Source: Campanula takesimana (Eukaryota; Streptophyta; Magnoliopsida; Asterales; Campanulaceae). Taken from it: a DNA stretch of 64,000 nt. Shown one piece after another: positions 43,188 to 54,779 of this stretch; position 1 is the stretch's first letter, and every line of letters starts with the position of its first letter. Location: contig JAOWBW010000861.1 of assembly GCA_026119855.1 (NCBI GenBank), positions 186,001 through 250,000 of the forward strand, given 5' to 3'. The translations under genes and the position numbers were made by a program. The notes beneath the pieces are model-generated. The model saw only the letters and a program-made list of their open reading frames with translations. It did not search any database and was not told the DNA's origin.

Positions 43188-45070
43188 GGGTTAATTGCAA
43201 TTTAGACCTTAATGTACCATACCACCCTTCTAAGCGAACCTTGATATGGTTTTTTTGTCAAATCAGGTCTTGATGATTTAAAAACTCGCCAAATAAGACG
43301 TTTTTGACGGATTTCGTTAGAAACTCAGTTAAAAAGCATGTGTCATGCACGTGACTAACGGAATTGGGTAGTTTGAAGTTGATATTTCTTTTAAGGGGCC
43401 TAATGAAAATTTTAAATTCAAAAGGGCTGAAATAAAAACAATTATCAAACTTTTAAAATAAATATTATTAAAAAAATATTTCATTGGATATAAATAAGTA
43501 ATTACTTCATTAATTATTATATTAATATTGTAAAATAATTTTTATTTCCAAATTTTATGTGAGGAATATAAGTAATTAAAAAACATTATAATGATTTTAA
43601 AATGAAACAAAAAATATAGGGATAGTACTATATTTTAATTAAATATGGAGCATTTCTTTGTGAGGAATATAATTAATTTTTATTTCCAATTTTTTATTAA
43701 TAACTATATTAATTAAAAAAAAATATATGTTATGCACATTTTTATAACACAAGTCAACCATATCATTTATTTTGAGACGGAGAAGTATGTGTATATATTA
43801 GCAATATAATTACCAGCACCGCCCATCACCACTTATTCATCCCTGTAAGCATTTTTTTTTTCTTTTCATTTTAGTCAGTAATGTTTTTTTGAAGGAATTT
43901 AGTCGGTAATGTTGATAATCCATTAATAACCACCATGCCACCCACCACTAGTATAATTACCAGCACCGCCGTCACCACCATCACCAACACTAGTCACAAC
44001 CACCGTCAAAACTAACACCACCATTCACCACCATAGTTACAACTAGCAACACCATTAAAACCATCAAAAATTAAAAAAAGAAATAATCATAAATTAACAT
44101 TTGCAAACCCAGATTGTTCTTCCCCTCCGTCCCAAAAAAATCATAAATTAACAAAAACAAAAAAAAACATAAACCCAGGTCTGAGAATGTGACACCCAGA
44201 TCGTTCTCCAAACACAAATCAGATCAGAAATTAACTTAAGAAAGAAAACATCGCTAAAGCCTCAACAATGGAAGCCCCAATATTGTCGACCGGGATTTTC
44301 GCCGACGTGGGATTTTCGATGAAATCACGAGATTGAAGGTGAAGTATGAAATAGGTCGAGAGTTCCCCGAGCGCCATTGTTGGTGTAGTGAAGGTAAATG
44401 GGGGAATCGAAAAACTCAAACCTTGATAACACCAAATGCCAAAATCAATTTCAACAAAAAAAAAAAAATTGGAACAAAATGAATTCAATTGAAAACCCTT
44501 TCATAAATCGAAATCTGGGTTTGGCAACTCACAAAACACAAAGCCTGAAGGGAAATGACCGCTTCAGTGATAACAAAATGGTTATCGAAGCCAATTTCCA
44601 TGACGGCTCCGGCCGTGACGAAGGAAGAAGGCGAGATGGGTGAGCGACGCCGGTGGGATTGAGACGGTTTGAACATCTGGGATGATGGCCGTCGGTCGCC
44701 GGAGATTGTCGGGACGATGGCCAGTGGTTTGTCTGAGTTAGAGAGAGAGAGGAGAGAGTGTGTGTGTGTGTGTCTGCGTGTGTGTGACGGAGGAGGAAGA
44801 AGGTGTATACTACAGTTTTTTTTTCCATCCCTTGTTTTTTGAAGATGTCATTTATAACCCATTCAAACTTAATCGCAATTCAAACTACCCAATTCCGTTA
44901 GTCATGTGCTTGTCACATGCTTTTTAACTGAGTTTCTAACGAAATCCGTCAAAAATGCCTTATTTGACGAGTTTTTAAATCATCAAGACCTGATTTGACA
45001 AAAAAAAAACATATCATGGTTCGCTTGAAAGGGTGGTATGGTACTTCAGGGTCTAAATTGCAATTAACCC
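43188..45070. mobile_element. MULE with gene-like interior (possible Pack-MULE)
   Basis: Inverted repeats of ~200 bp (start GGGTTAATTGCAATTTAGAC) with the 9-bp duplication TAATAAAAA at 43179-43187 and 45071-45079. No transposase. 44200-44790 is GC-richer, with a plausible minus-strand start (MALGELSTYFILHLQSRDF) and a CT-rich leader. It could be a captured host 5' region. A Stowaway-like end occurs near 44125. Confidence 0.85.
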
Positions 45071-45079
45071 TAATAAAAA

Positions 45080-45694
45080 TCTAAAATTGTTATTGATACA
45101 ACAATAAAAGTATTTTCAATAATAACTTTCAGATTTCATGATGATAATTATAATTAACATAAATTATTATTTAAAATTGATTCAAAAAATAAACTAACTT
45201 TTCCGAAACGAGACAGAGGAACGAGACATACCACAAATAAGCGTCATTACAATGTCTAATCCGTCTCTAATACTCAATCAAATTCGCCTCCACAAAATAA
45301 GCAAACAGAAGATCAAAATGCAATTTTCAAAGCTCCATAAAAGAGAAGAACAGGGGTCAGATACTCATATAGATCATAAAAAAAACCAGCTAGACAAAGT
45401 CTATCCCCAACAAAAGGAAACTGTTACATATTCACTTGTAGACAATGGACTGCAAGAGAGAGAGACACCCAAATCATAGAGGTTCTACAAATAACAAATA
45501 TCACATGAAAATATACCCAACAACACGACAAATGTCATTCAAAAGAAATAGAAAGTATGGTAGCACAGACCAAACCAAATATTATACGTACCTAGACCCC
45601 AAGATTCATCATTCAACAAACTATAAACATTTCACTCAAGTAAAAAAGACGAGTTTGCCGAGAGGAACTCTCTTGAAGGCTAAGAGGTAGTCGT
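45080..45694 (-). other. 3' UTR and downstream flank of the ADF gene
   Basis: AT-rich sequence following the ADF stop codon on the minus strand. The exact poly(A) site is not obvious. The short plus-strand ORFs here are antisense to the UTR and not called. Confidence 0.4.
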
Positions 45695-45845
45695 TCAGTT
45701 GGCACGCCCTTGAATAACATCAAGTGCAATCTCAGATGGATCGGTAGCCTGAAGCTCAATCTGAATTCCATCAAGCTCCCTCTTGAATCTGTCCTTTGAG
45801 CTAGCGTAAATCATCTTGTTTCGCACCCTAGCAGTGTCAGGTGAC
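45695..45845 (-). CDS. ADF: ADF exon 3
   Basis: 151 nt. Completes the Trp codon split by intron 2, then encodes SPDTARVRNKMIYASSKDRF and the C-terminus ...LDVIQGRAN, ending in TGA (45695-45697). Confidence 0.95.
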
Positions 45846-48800
45846 CTATTCAAGGAGGTATAGCAGAATTAGATCTTTATAAATCGAGAGGGGTGATAAA
45901 GAAGAAGACCATATTCCACACCCTCCCCCCAAAGGGTTGGAATATTATAGAAATAAAATGCTACTCTCTCCGCCCCTAAATGAATGTCCAAATTTCCAAA
46001 AAACAAAAATGTCCCAAAATGAATGTCAAATTCTTGGAGAAGTTACTAAATCCTGCCTCAGCATACACCAAGTTCTAATTCACGCTTAGACTTGCAATGC
46101 AATTCAATATGATGTGGTCATGAAGGGTTTTTAAGTACTTATGTAGCTAAAAGTGCTGCTCCCTCTGTCCCTAAATGAATGTCCAAATTTCATTTCAAAG
46201 GACATCTGAAAATCTCTACGTTTCATACAATTTAGTGGCAAAGCTTCATATATAATCATGTATCTTCTTTCCAAACATTAGTTTTGCAAGCATAAATAGT
46301 GAAAAATTTTTGGCAACAATCTATTTAGGGACAGTTATTTTCAAAAAAAACATTCATTTTGGGACAAAAATTTCTTGAAAATGGACATTCATTTAGGGAC
46401 AGAGGGAGTAGAATTTAACATCTTTGCAAATATCCCTCAATGTGAAATTCGGACATACATTTAGGAACGGAGGGAGTACATAAGAATATACAAATTTAAC
46501 TGAAAAGGGGGTCAAAACAGAAATAGCGGTATGTTTTAGTGCTTAAAGATAATTTACAATTTTAAAGGTGGTAAAATGTCAACTTTCAAAAGACAAGAGA
46601 GGTCAAATGGCCACCATGCCTACAAGGTGGCTTCATCACTGGCAGAAGGAGGGTTAACTTACCAGGCAATGAAAAAGATTCTGCTTTTGGGGACATTTTC
46701 TGCAGTCATGAAGTCAAAATCATAGACAGCATAGCGACACTCATCAGCCGGAAGATCAGCAGCGAAGCTCTCGTAGCTTTGGTCTGGTTCACCAACCTTT
46801 TCCACCATAACCTGCTTTTGCTTCTCCTCAATCTTGTACACTATGGAGCGGTAAGTTCTCTTTGCCTTGAGCTCAATGAATTTCAACTTGCAGTCGTCAT
46901 GGACTGCCATCCCAGATGCAGCATTTGCCTATGAAAAAAATGATGAGATAGTTCTTGAGATTACGAGATGATATCAACAATGAACAAATTATGAGGATAA
47001 GATATGAAGCAATTTAATAGTGAAAATAACAAAATATATATGACCCCCGGGCTAAATGTAAGTACACCACGAGGGGGAAAAAAAAAAACTCTGCCATGAT
47101 ACAGAAATAATACAAGGTTTTATTAAATCTTCACTGCATGATCATACACCTAAGTAATCAACTTGCACTTAAAATTATCTTCCCACTTTCTTTGTTGTTA
47201 CTAAGAAGGTACTTTGAGCAATAAATTTAGGTTGACTTACTTATCCAAATAAAAATTACAACTTGTTATTGATACACCACTATAAATACCATCAATAACA
47301 ATTTTTAGATGTTCATTAGGATAACTAAATTAAGTATTGCTCAAAGTACTTTTGTAACGACAACAGAAAAGGTAGAAGGATCATTTGGGGACATGAGTAT
47401 TTAAAAACTCAAAGTGAAACTCAGACCTCATCCCTCTTCACCTTTGGCAACCAATCCCTTCCTTCAAAAGAAAAGGATCAAGAAATTCCACAAATCCTGG
47501 TATTTGAACAACTGTGCACCAGACTCTCACCCTACCTGTCTACCTTACTTTCTTCTCAATAGGACATCGTAAAAATAATGGCAAATATCTGATAAAAAAG
47601 ACGTGGGTTTATAGATTGACCAACAAAAATATTTAAGTAAGGTCCCCACTGAAAGAGCATTGGATATGGACCATTGAAAGGTGAATAAGGATATAAATGA
47701 TCTAAGCACACAAAATGCCCTCCGTCCCACCCAAAATAGGATTTTTGGGTTGGGCACGGGGATTAAGGAAAAGTGTTAGTGGAGTAGGTGTTGTGAGTAT
47801 GAAAAGTGAAGTGGGAGAGAGAAAGTGGGGTAGAGAATAATGAGTGGAAAGTTGTTGTGAGTGTGAATGTGGGACCCCTTAAATAAAACACTTCCATTTT
47901 TGGGTTGCCCTAATTCAAATGGGACATCCAAAATGGAAATTTGTCCTAATTCGAGTGGGACGGAGGGAGTATATAAATGATCTAAGCACACAAAATGCCC
48001 TCCACATGTGGCATGATTAGGAGCATTTAGATGCATACACAATTCGAGTCTTAAACCCAACCACCAGGTTGTAGAAAGACCGAGCAATGTGTCAAACATC
48101 CATGTTTACTTATAGAACAAGTATTGAAATTCTACTCCATAGTCCGTACCCTAGAAGAAAGTTATACTCTCGCTATTTCCATTTTACCAATTTCTGATCC
48201 AACACAATTTAATTTGTTGCAAGAGATACCCCACCAATTACAATAAAGTCACTCGAAAGACACGTTGATGTAGCATCCAAGTAATACACTAAGGAAAATA
48301 ACTCTTCAAGATTGGACGATGATTTATAGTAATTACAATCATAAAATATATTTTATCTACAATCTTTTTTCTATTTATAGAACGAGATATTTGGATTCTC
48401 TTCCACGTCCCAAAAAAGTTGAACGCATAACTGTCCAATTCACAGTTAATTTGCTCATATTCTAATTATTATCATAATATCTTTAGTTATAAAGGACATG
48501 GTATATACTGATTTAGTATACTTCACCATTTTCCAGTTGATATTGCACATAAACGTATTAAATAATAGAGATTAAAATACACTGACCATTCCAAGAAAAA
48601 ATGACAAACTTCTGGTGGCAAAGATTTCAAGACATATTAATGAAGTAACTTTTTATAATACTGATAATAATGTTTAGAGAAATCATTTTTGGGAGTTACT
48701 TAGTGAAAATGATACCATACGATTTCTAAGTCCATGATATAGAGACCTCTCTCCATTATTTACAAAAATGCCATCATGCATTGTAAAATAAGTTCCGGTC

Positions 48801-49642
48801 ACTTACACAAATAAAACCGCACGTTTTAAAATAGGGTTCATTTGTTTACAAAAATGCGACCGCGGTTTGTAAAAAACTAGCTTTTCATAAGTGTTAGAAA
48901 ACATAGATTTTTCCTATAAATTTTTCTTTATGAATGAATACTTTTCTCTGAAAAATGATCAAATAAAATCAGAAAATCATAAATCAAACTCCATTAGGTG
49001 ATAGCCATTAACTGATCCTTGAAAAAATTACCAGTGATGCCAACAAAATCTCCCAATCTCCACTCTCAACTGATCTTTCACTTGAACATGTTAATTATGT
49101 TTAACCACAAACCAACTGAACGTCAAACTCATCAATTTAGAGTCAAAGTTAGGACACTATGATGACGAGATTCCTATGGTTACTCTTTCAAGAATGGATA
49201 CTGGATCCAAATCTACAATAACCACAACATCCAAACTAGCAATCAATTGACCTAAATAGTCATTGCATATAAACATAGCATACAGATCAAACAAGCAGAT
49301 CGCTCCAACTTCCGCAGCTAAATCAACTATTTAATAATTAAAACAAATATAAAATTCGAAAAAAAATATAAAAAAAAACAACACTAAAATTAACAATAAA
49401 GTAAATCAGATCTGAGATCATACAAAGCAACAACTTAAACAGATGATCGTCAAAAATAAATCAAAATTATGTCAAATCTTACAAACTGATCATAGATCAA
49501 GCACGGAATCCAAGACAGCGAACAAGTTGAAGGAATTAAAAATCATTAACATCGATGATCGAATTCGAAGTTGTAACAAATTAACAACGAACAAAAAAGT
49601 TGACAAAAAATATTGAAATTTAAGAGCGAGAAGACTCACCAT
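45695..49642 (-). CDS. ADF: Actin-depolymerizing factor (ADF/cofilin), three exons
   Basis: Binds G- and F-actin and severs/depolymerizes filaments in the cytoplasm. Coding exons on the minus strand: 49640-49642 (ATG only), 46663-46928, 45695-45845, all with GT/AG junctions and correct phases. The product is 139 residues, the usual plant ADF length: MANAASGMAVHDDCKLKF..., with regulatory Ser6, then KIEEKQKQVMVEKVG, ECRYAVYDFDF, KSRIFFIAW and the actin-binding helix with RNKMIYASSKDRFKRELDGI. An intron directly after the ATG is typical of plant ADF genes. No lesions seen, so probably functional. Which ADF paralogue it is cannot be decided here. Confidence 0.95.
45964..46476. mobile_element. 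Stowaway MITE in ADF intron 2 (split)
   Basis: CTCTCTCCGCCCCTAAATGA at the left, complement ending GGAACGGAGGGAG at the right, TA flanks. Interrupted by a second member at 46159-46408. Confidence 0.85.
46159..46408. mobile_element. Stowaway MITE nested in the intron-2 MITE
   Basis: CTCCCTCTGTCCCTAAATGA to GGGACAGAGGGAG. The ATGAATGTCC blocks are shared with the outer copy, so a family member inserted into its own kind. Confidence 0.85.
46663..46928 (-). CDS. ADF: ADF exon 2
   Basis: 266 nt, encoding ANAASGMAVHDDCKLKF through KSRIFFIA and the first two bases of the Trp codon. Donor TG/GTAAGTT; acceptor TTTCATAG/GCAAAT. Confidence 0.96.
47180..47394. mobile_element. Degraded Stowaway MITE in ADF intron 1
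   Basis: Paired arms TTTGTTGTTACTAAGAAGGT and GTACTTTTGTAACGACAACA, with ends partly lost. Same family as 1590-1840. Confidence 0.7.
47718..47969. mobile_element. Stowaway MITE in ADF intron 1 with a 33-bp flanking duplication
   Basis: The right end CGAGTGGGACGGAGGGAG is intact. The left end starts within CCCTCCGTCCCACCC. A 33-bp sequence containing ATGATCTAAGCACACAAAAT lies on both sides (47691-47723 and 47971-48003). Confidence 0.8.
48104..49639 (-). other. Upstream part of ADF intron 1
   Basis: AT-rich intron sequence; the whole intron is 46929-49639. First introns of plant ADF genes are known to affect expression. No other gene was seen inside. Confidence 0.6.
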
Positions 49643-49796
49643 TTTCGGCGTAACTTGGATTTGAACACGGAGGAGAGATTTGAGGAGAGAATTTAGAGAG
49701 AGAGAGAGAGAGAGAGAGTCCCTCCGATTGCCGAGGGTAAAGAAATGGGGATTGTGGCTCGATTTATTAGGTGGGTGTTTGTGGAGAGGTTTTATA
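49643..49796 (-). promoter_or_regulatory. ADF 5' UTR and core promoter
   Basis: Minus strand: TATAAAA (comp. of 49790-49796), then a leader with a CT repeat (comp. of the GA run 49695-49718), then CGCCGAAAATG. The TATA-to-start distance of ~150 nt is normal. Transcription probably starts ~30 nt after the TATA box. Confidence 0.65.
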
Positions 49797-49859
49797 GCGT
49801 GTGGTCGTTCGTACTGGAGAGTTGGCGTGTGAGCTGTGATTCGTGACGCCACGTCGTTG

Positions 49860-51117
49860 GATGAGGTTTTGTAGTGCTATAAAGCTGGCTTGGCGGTTCC
49901 GGCTTGTCTTGAGGTCGGCTACTGATTTTAATCCCATCCAATTTTATTATATTTCCTTTATACTCTCTCTATGACCACAAATATAAGAAAAAAATAAAAA
50001 AATATTTTAAAAATATTTAAAATTATTTAATTTATTACTTAATCAACAAAAAATATTCAGATTATAAATATATCCTCATATTAGTGTGTAATAAATGTGC
50101 GCTTGTATTTGAAAATGAGTAATAAAATAAGTGTATTTTTGGGTAAAAAAATATTAAATATAGCTACAGTTAATGAGTCTTGCATTGAAACTGATTTATA
50201 TATATATATATTTAAGGCAAAATTGAAATTTATTTCTTTCTTATAACTGTGGCTAGAGAGCATTTCTTTTTATGCACCATAAAGATCGCCCCGCTATAAT
50301 TTAAATATCAGTAACTCAAAATTCGATAATAAATAAAGACACTATTTTTATATATTTGATTATAGTATTTTTATATTCAAAACTATATTTTTCCCTTTAA
50401 ATGAAACAACCGAGAATATGTGAGGCAAGAAAAATTGGGCCAAAATGCATTTTGATGCCCAATTTAGGTTTATAAACCATATTACGTTTCATTTATGATC
50501 CTATATAAAGTGATATCTTTATCAAGTTGTTTAAAATTTTATAAAACTCTTGATCAAAAAAAAAATTATAAAACTCACCATGTCTCACACTCACATGTTG
50601 AAACTAAAATGTTGGTAATTCAAGAATGCAAATATCTTTTACTCCCACCTAAACTTACTTCACTTCTTTTTGGGACCCTTAATTGGTGTATTACTACCAT
50701 TGTCCTGGGAAAAATTATTAGTTTTATTGTTAATCGTAAATACAGGTAAACTTTGACATGGAAATTAATCATTTTAGTGAATTATAAATAATATATTTAG
50801 AATAATATTAAAAAACTAGTTAACATTGATGTTTACTTAAAGTTTATTTGTGCTGACAATAAAAAGTAAAATTATATTATATTTTCAGAGTATAATTTAA
50901 TACTTTGAGTAAAATTATGATAGAAGTTTTGGGCGTCAAAATACATTTTGCCCAAAATCATAAAGTAATACATTAGGGTTGGTGATTGTCAATAATATTT
51001 TTAATTTTTTTAGTTAATTTATATTAAAATTAATATTTAATCAAAGTATAATTGAATTGACAAATTAAATGTCAAATGTGACTTTGAAACGAAGAGGGTA
51101 TAAGTTATGACCTTGAG
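49860..51117. other. AT-rich intergenic sequence
   Basis: Upstream flank of ADF and beyond. A (TA)n stretch lies near 50200. No gene or bounded element could be supported. Confidence 0.5.
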
Positions 51118-51126
51118 TAAAATTAT

Positions 51127-52125
51127 GAATTAAATAATAATTTGGTCTCTAAACTTGGTAGTTTTTATTAGTTTGGTCCTTCATGAATAAATTTTATTAG
51201 TTTGGTCCCTTATGATGGCTTTTTTTGCCAGTTTGCCCCTTCCTTCTGTGAGATTTTTTAAAATGCCGAATATATCCCTGAAACTAATGATAGTTTGGTC
51301 CCTAAACTTGATGCTTATATTAATTTGGTCCTCCATGATGGATTTGTATCTTAGTTTGCCTCTTTTATTTATTTTTACTAATTTTATACTATTAAATTAT
51401 ATTTAAAAATTGTTTATAATGTGATAAAAATAATTAATTAATTTCAAAAAAGTCTCAAATATTTTCCCCTCTAATTTTCGAGTTATTCAACCTTGAAATT
51501 AACTCTTTGATGGGTTTGTATGTTGACAAAGTTTATATGATCATTTTTTTTAAAATGTTATAATATAATTTTAAAAAAAATATAGTGAGAGAAATAAAAC
51601 AAAGCAGTAAAAAATATTTTTTTATTAAATTCAACAATTTTATTGAACCAATTCACATTCAAACCAATTTTTTTAATAATTTGGTTTTTTATAAAATCAT
51701 TATTAATTTCATGGATTAAAGACATCATTTTTTATTTTTTTTAAATACTTAATATTTGAGGTTGAATAACTCAAAAAAATTAGAGGAGAAAGATATTTAA
51801 GACTTTTTTGAAATTAATTAACTATTTTTAGCGCATTATAAAAAAATTAAGTATAATTTAATAGTAGAAAATTAGTAAAAATAAATAAAAGAGGCAAACT
51901 AAGATATAAATCCATCACGGAGGACCAAATTAATATAAGCGCCAAGTTTAGGGACCAAACTAGCATTAGTGTCAGGGGTATATTCGGCAGTTTGAAAAAT
52001 CTCACAGAAGGAAGGGGAAAACTGGCAAAAAAGCCATTATAAGGGACCAAACTAATAAATTTTATTCATGAAGGACCAAACTAATAAAAACTTCCAAGTT
52101 TAGGGACCAAATTATTATTTAATCC
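51127..52125. mobile_element. Foldback MULE (999 bp)
   Basis: The ends GAATTAAATAATAATTTGGT and the complement of CCAAATTATTATTTAATCC are flanked by a 9-bp duplication, TAAAATTAT (51118-51126 and 52126-52134). Almost the whole element is an inverted repeat, with arms of ~370 bp or more (paired blocks include AGTTTGCCTCTTTTATTTAT). No ORF of its own. Confidence 0.9.
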
Positions 52126-52137
52126 TAAAATTATTTT

Positions 52138-52822
52138 CTCTATGTCCCAGAAAGTTAGTCTCTCTTTTTTCGTTGTTATCACGAATGAACTTTGAGTAAT
52201 AATTTAGACTACTTTTAATTAGCATAATGCAAATTTACAACTTGTTAAGTGAAATTCTGGGGAAAATGTGTTTTTCCCTAAGGTTCGCGTACAACGTGTA
52301 TTTAAATTGGCGCGGTGGCATTTTTGTAATTAACGGAAAATTGTTTAGCGATGATCGTAAGTGCCACTAGTAGTGTAAAAAAGTGACAGCCGTGTACACT
52401 GACACTTATTGACACTACAACTGGCACTTTTAATAAGTGCAAGTATCAATGTTAAAAAATGTCTAACATTGACACTTATGAAAAGTATCAATTCCAATGT
52501 TTATAAATGCCAGTTTGAGGTACTGGCACTTTGTAATATCAACACTAGTCATTTATGATGCTCTCAGTAATTTACAAAAATGCAACCGCTTGTTTTTTTT
52601 AAAAGCGTCAGCGGCTTTTGAAAAACACGTTTTTCTTTTGCTTAAGGTAAAACACGTTTTTCACAAGACCAACTCACTTGTTATTAATAGACCATTATAA
52701 ATACTATCAATATCAATTTTTAGATTCCCATTAAAATAACAAAAAATAATCTAAATTATTACTAAAAATTTATTCATAGTAACGACGAAAAAAGAAGAAC
52801 TATCTTTCCGACCGAGTCGGGA
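52138..52822. mobile_element. Stowaway MITE interrupted by another element
   Basis: Left arm CTCTATGTCCCAGAAAGTTA through TTACAACTTGTTA, right arm from CTTGTTATTAATAGACCATT to ACTATCTTTCCGACCGAGTC. Same family as 1590-1840. The split point carries an 8-bp duplication. Confidence 0.8.
52248..52675. mobile_element. Small TIR element inside a MITE
   Basis: The 8-bp duplication ACTTGTTA (52240-52247, 52676-52683) bounds a 428-bp insert. The ends form an imperfect inverted repeat of ~110 bp (GTGTTTTTCCCTAAG against GTGTTTTACCTTAAG; GGCATTTTTGTAATTA against its match). The inside is again palindromic around TGCCAGT/ACTGGCA. An 8-bp duplication fits hAT; the ends do not match known hAT termini well. 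Confidence 0.7.
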
Positions 52823-53367
52823 ATATGATAAATGCATTTTGCCTAAACTTGTGTACACGAGTAAGAAACCAGATGCAGCTAGAAATATGGCTTGAGAATG
52901 GCTCACCTAAAAAGGTACCGCAAAAAACATTAGTAGTAGAATGTTATTGGTTGATTGACTTTTTGCTTTATAAAGAGTAAATAGTGGACAAATTTGGGAT
53001 ATTTTTATTTTCTTTTTTCGTGTACAGCTAAAGCCAATTTGGTTGATAATAATAATTCTAAAGAGCATCTGAAGTTGGGTCCATACACTGCGTCAAACCA
53101 ACGCTACCCTCAAAAAGTTTTCCATTTTATTAAATTTTAAGTACAATCAAATTATGTTTTATCATAAGCTTAAGCATAATTACCCCCATAAATCAAATAA
53201 AAAGGTGTTAGTGATATTTTAATAAGATGTAAGCAATATAATTATTATGAGTTTTAATTATGTAACTTGATGTTTTTTTACGAAAGGATTTATGTGTGCT
53301 GTTTTTTTTTTTTTTTTTTTATGTGTGCTGCTAAGATTAGTGTTTTATAACCTTTGCATTTATTATA
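52823..53367. other. AT-rich intergenic sequence
   Basis: No gene. A T run lies at ~53300-53320. Confidence 0.4.
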
Positions 53368-53550
53368 CTCTCTCCGTCCCAAAATGATCCGCTCATTTGC
53401 CATTTTTCATTGTCCCAAATAGTTTTTCTCATTTCAGCAATTTAGGCTTAAAAGGTGCATAACACAACATAACTAGTGAAGCAAATGCTCATATCCTTAA
53501 AAACTTTGAATAGTCAAACGTGAAGATCATTTTGAATGAGACGGAGGGAG
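53368..53550. mobile_element. Stowaway MITE (179-bp family, inverted)
   Basis: CTCTCCGTCCCAAAATGATC to GAGACGGAGGGAG, TA flanks. Inverse orientation of 7974-8152, sharing ACTAGTGAAGCAAATG and AAACTTTGAATAGTCAAA. Confidence 0.92.
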
Positions 53551-53552
53551 TA

Positions 53553-54776
53553 AGAACCATCATAATCTAATAAAAAGAGTAATATCAACTCGAATTACAA
53601 GGACAATTCACAAAATTACAAAGAGAGTAAATTATCCCGTTGGACATTTTTTCTTTATCAACAAAAAGTAATGGTTTGCTCCAAAAGCAAAAGAATAAAA
53701 AGCAATGGGCGGCAATGAAAGATGACCTCGAAAAGATATGGAGAAAAAAATATATTCTCCTTAAATCACATTTTAATTTTCAAACTATTTAAAATTAGTG
53801 TTATTTATCGTTGTAAAGAGTTAAATCGCATTAATTTTTGAATACTAATATTTATAAAATGCAATACTTAATAGGAATGGAAAATAAAATTGATCGTACA
53901 AGAATTAACAATATAGTTATCCATATAAAATTTCAATTTATGAAATAAACAAGAACCAACTTTTTATATTTGAGTTGCCAAAAAGCACAAAAGGATGTCT
54001 TTTGAGTGGTAATATCGGGTTGCTACATTTGTTCATTTTTTTTTTATTAATACTCTTTCCATCCATAAGTATTCAATTTCAATATTACAGAGTAACATTA
54101 ATTTAAAAAAATAATAATTTAATACTCTATATTATAATTGAATTATGACACTTATTATATTCAATGACAAAATGATCATTAAATGGAAAAATGTGGACAA
54201 CTAGAAAACCAGATAGATAAACGAAAGTATGGGCTGAGCTTAAATTGATACTTGCTGATCTTCTTACAATGCATGAAAGTGACCCAACAAAAGAGCAGCA
54301 TTCCTTTCCCATCTTTTTACAAGCCCATTCATGGGCAAACGCAACATGACCAAATTACCCTTTTTAAAAGAAGTTTTGGGCTAGTTTTAGAGCAAGTTAT
54401 AAAACTCGCTAGCCAGCAGAAGGGGCTTAGGCGGGCTCGAGAATTTAGACATATTTATAAATAAATTCTATATTTCCATTATCTTTCACAAAGACATTGA
54501 AATAAAACATTCTACAAAATGGGTGCTAAAAATTTAAATATTCATTTTCAATACGGAGGTAGTATTATTATCAAGTTGTTTGTAGCACTAGATAACTAAC
54601 TAAAATCTAAATACCCACAAATACAATTTACACAATCATTACAACTTTTCTTTTTTATAAAAAAAAAAAATGAGTGAACAACCAATTCGACCATAACTAA
54701 CTAAAGCATTCGAATTGCAGGTTGGGAAGTGTAAGAAGTAAGAAGGAGGAAACTAGGAGCTTAGATATGGGCAAAC
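53553..54776. other. AT-rich intergenic sequence
   Basis: No gene, RNA or bounded element. Short ORFs here have no protein-like features. Confidence 0.45.
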
Positions 54777-54779
54777 TTA

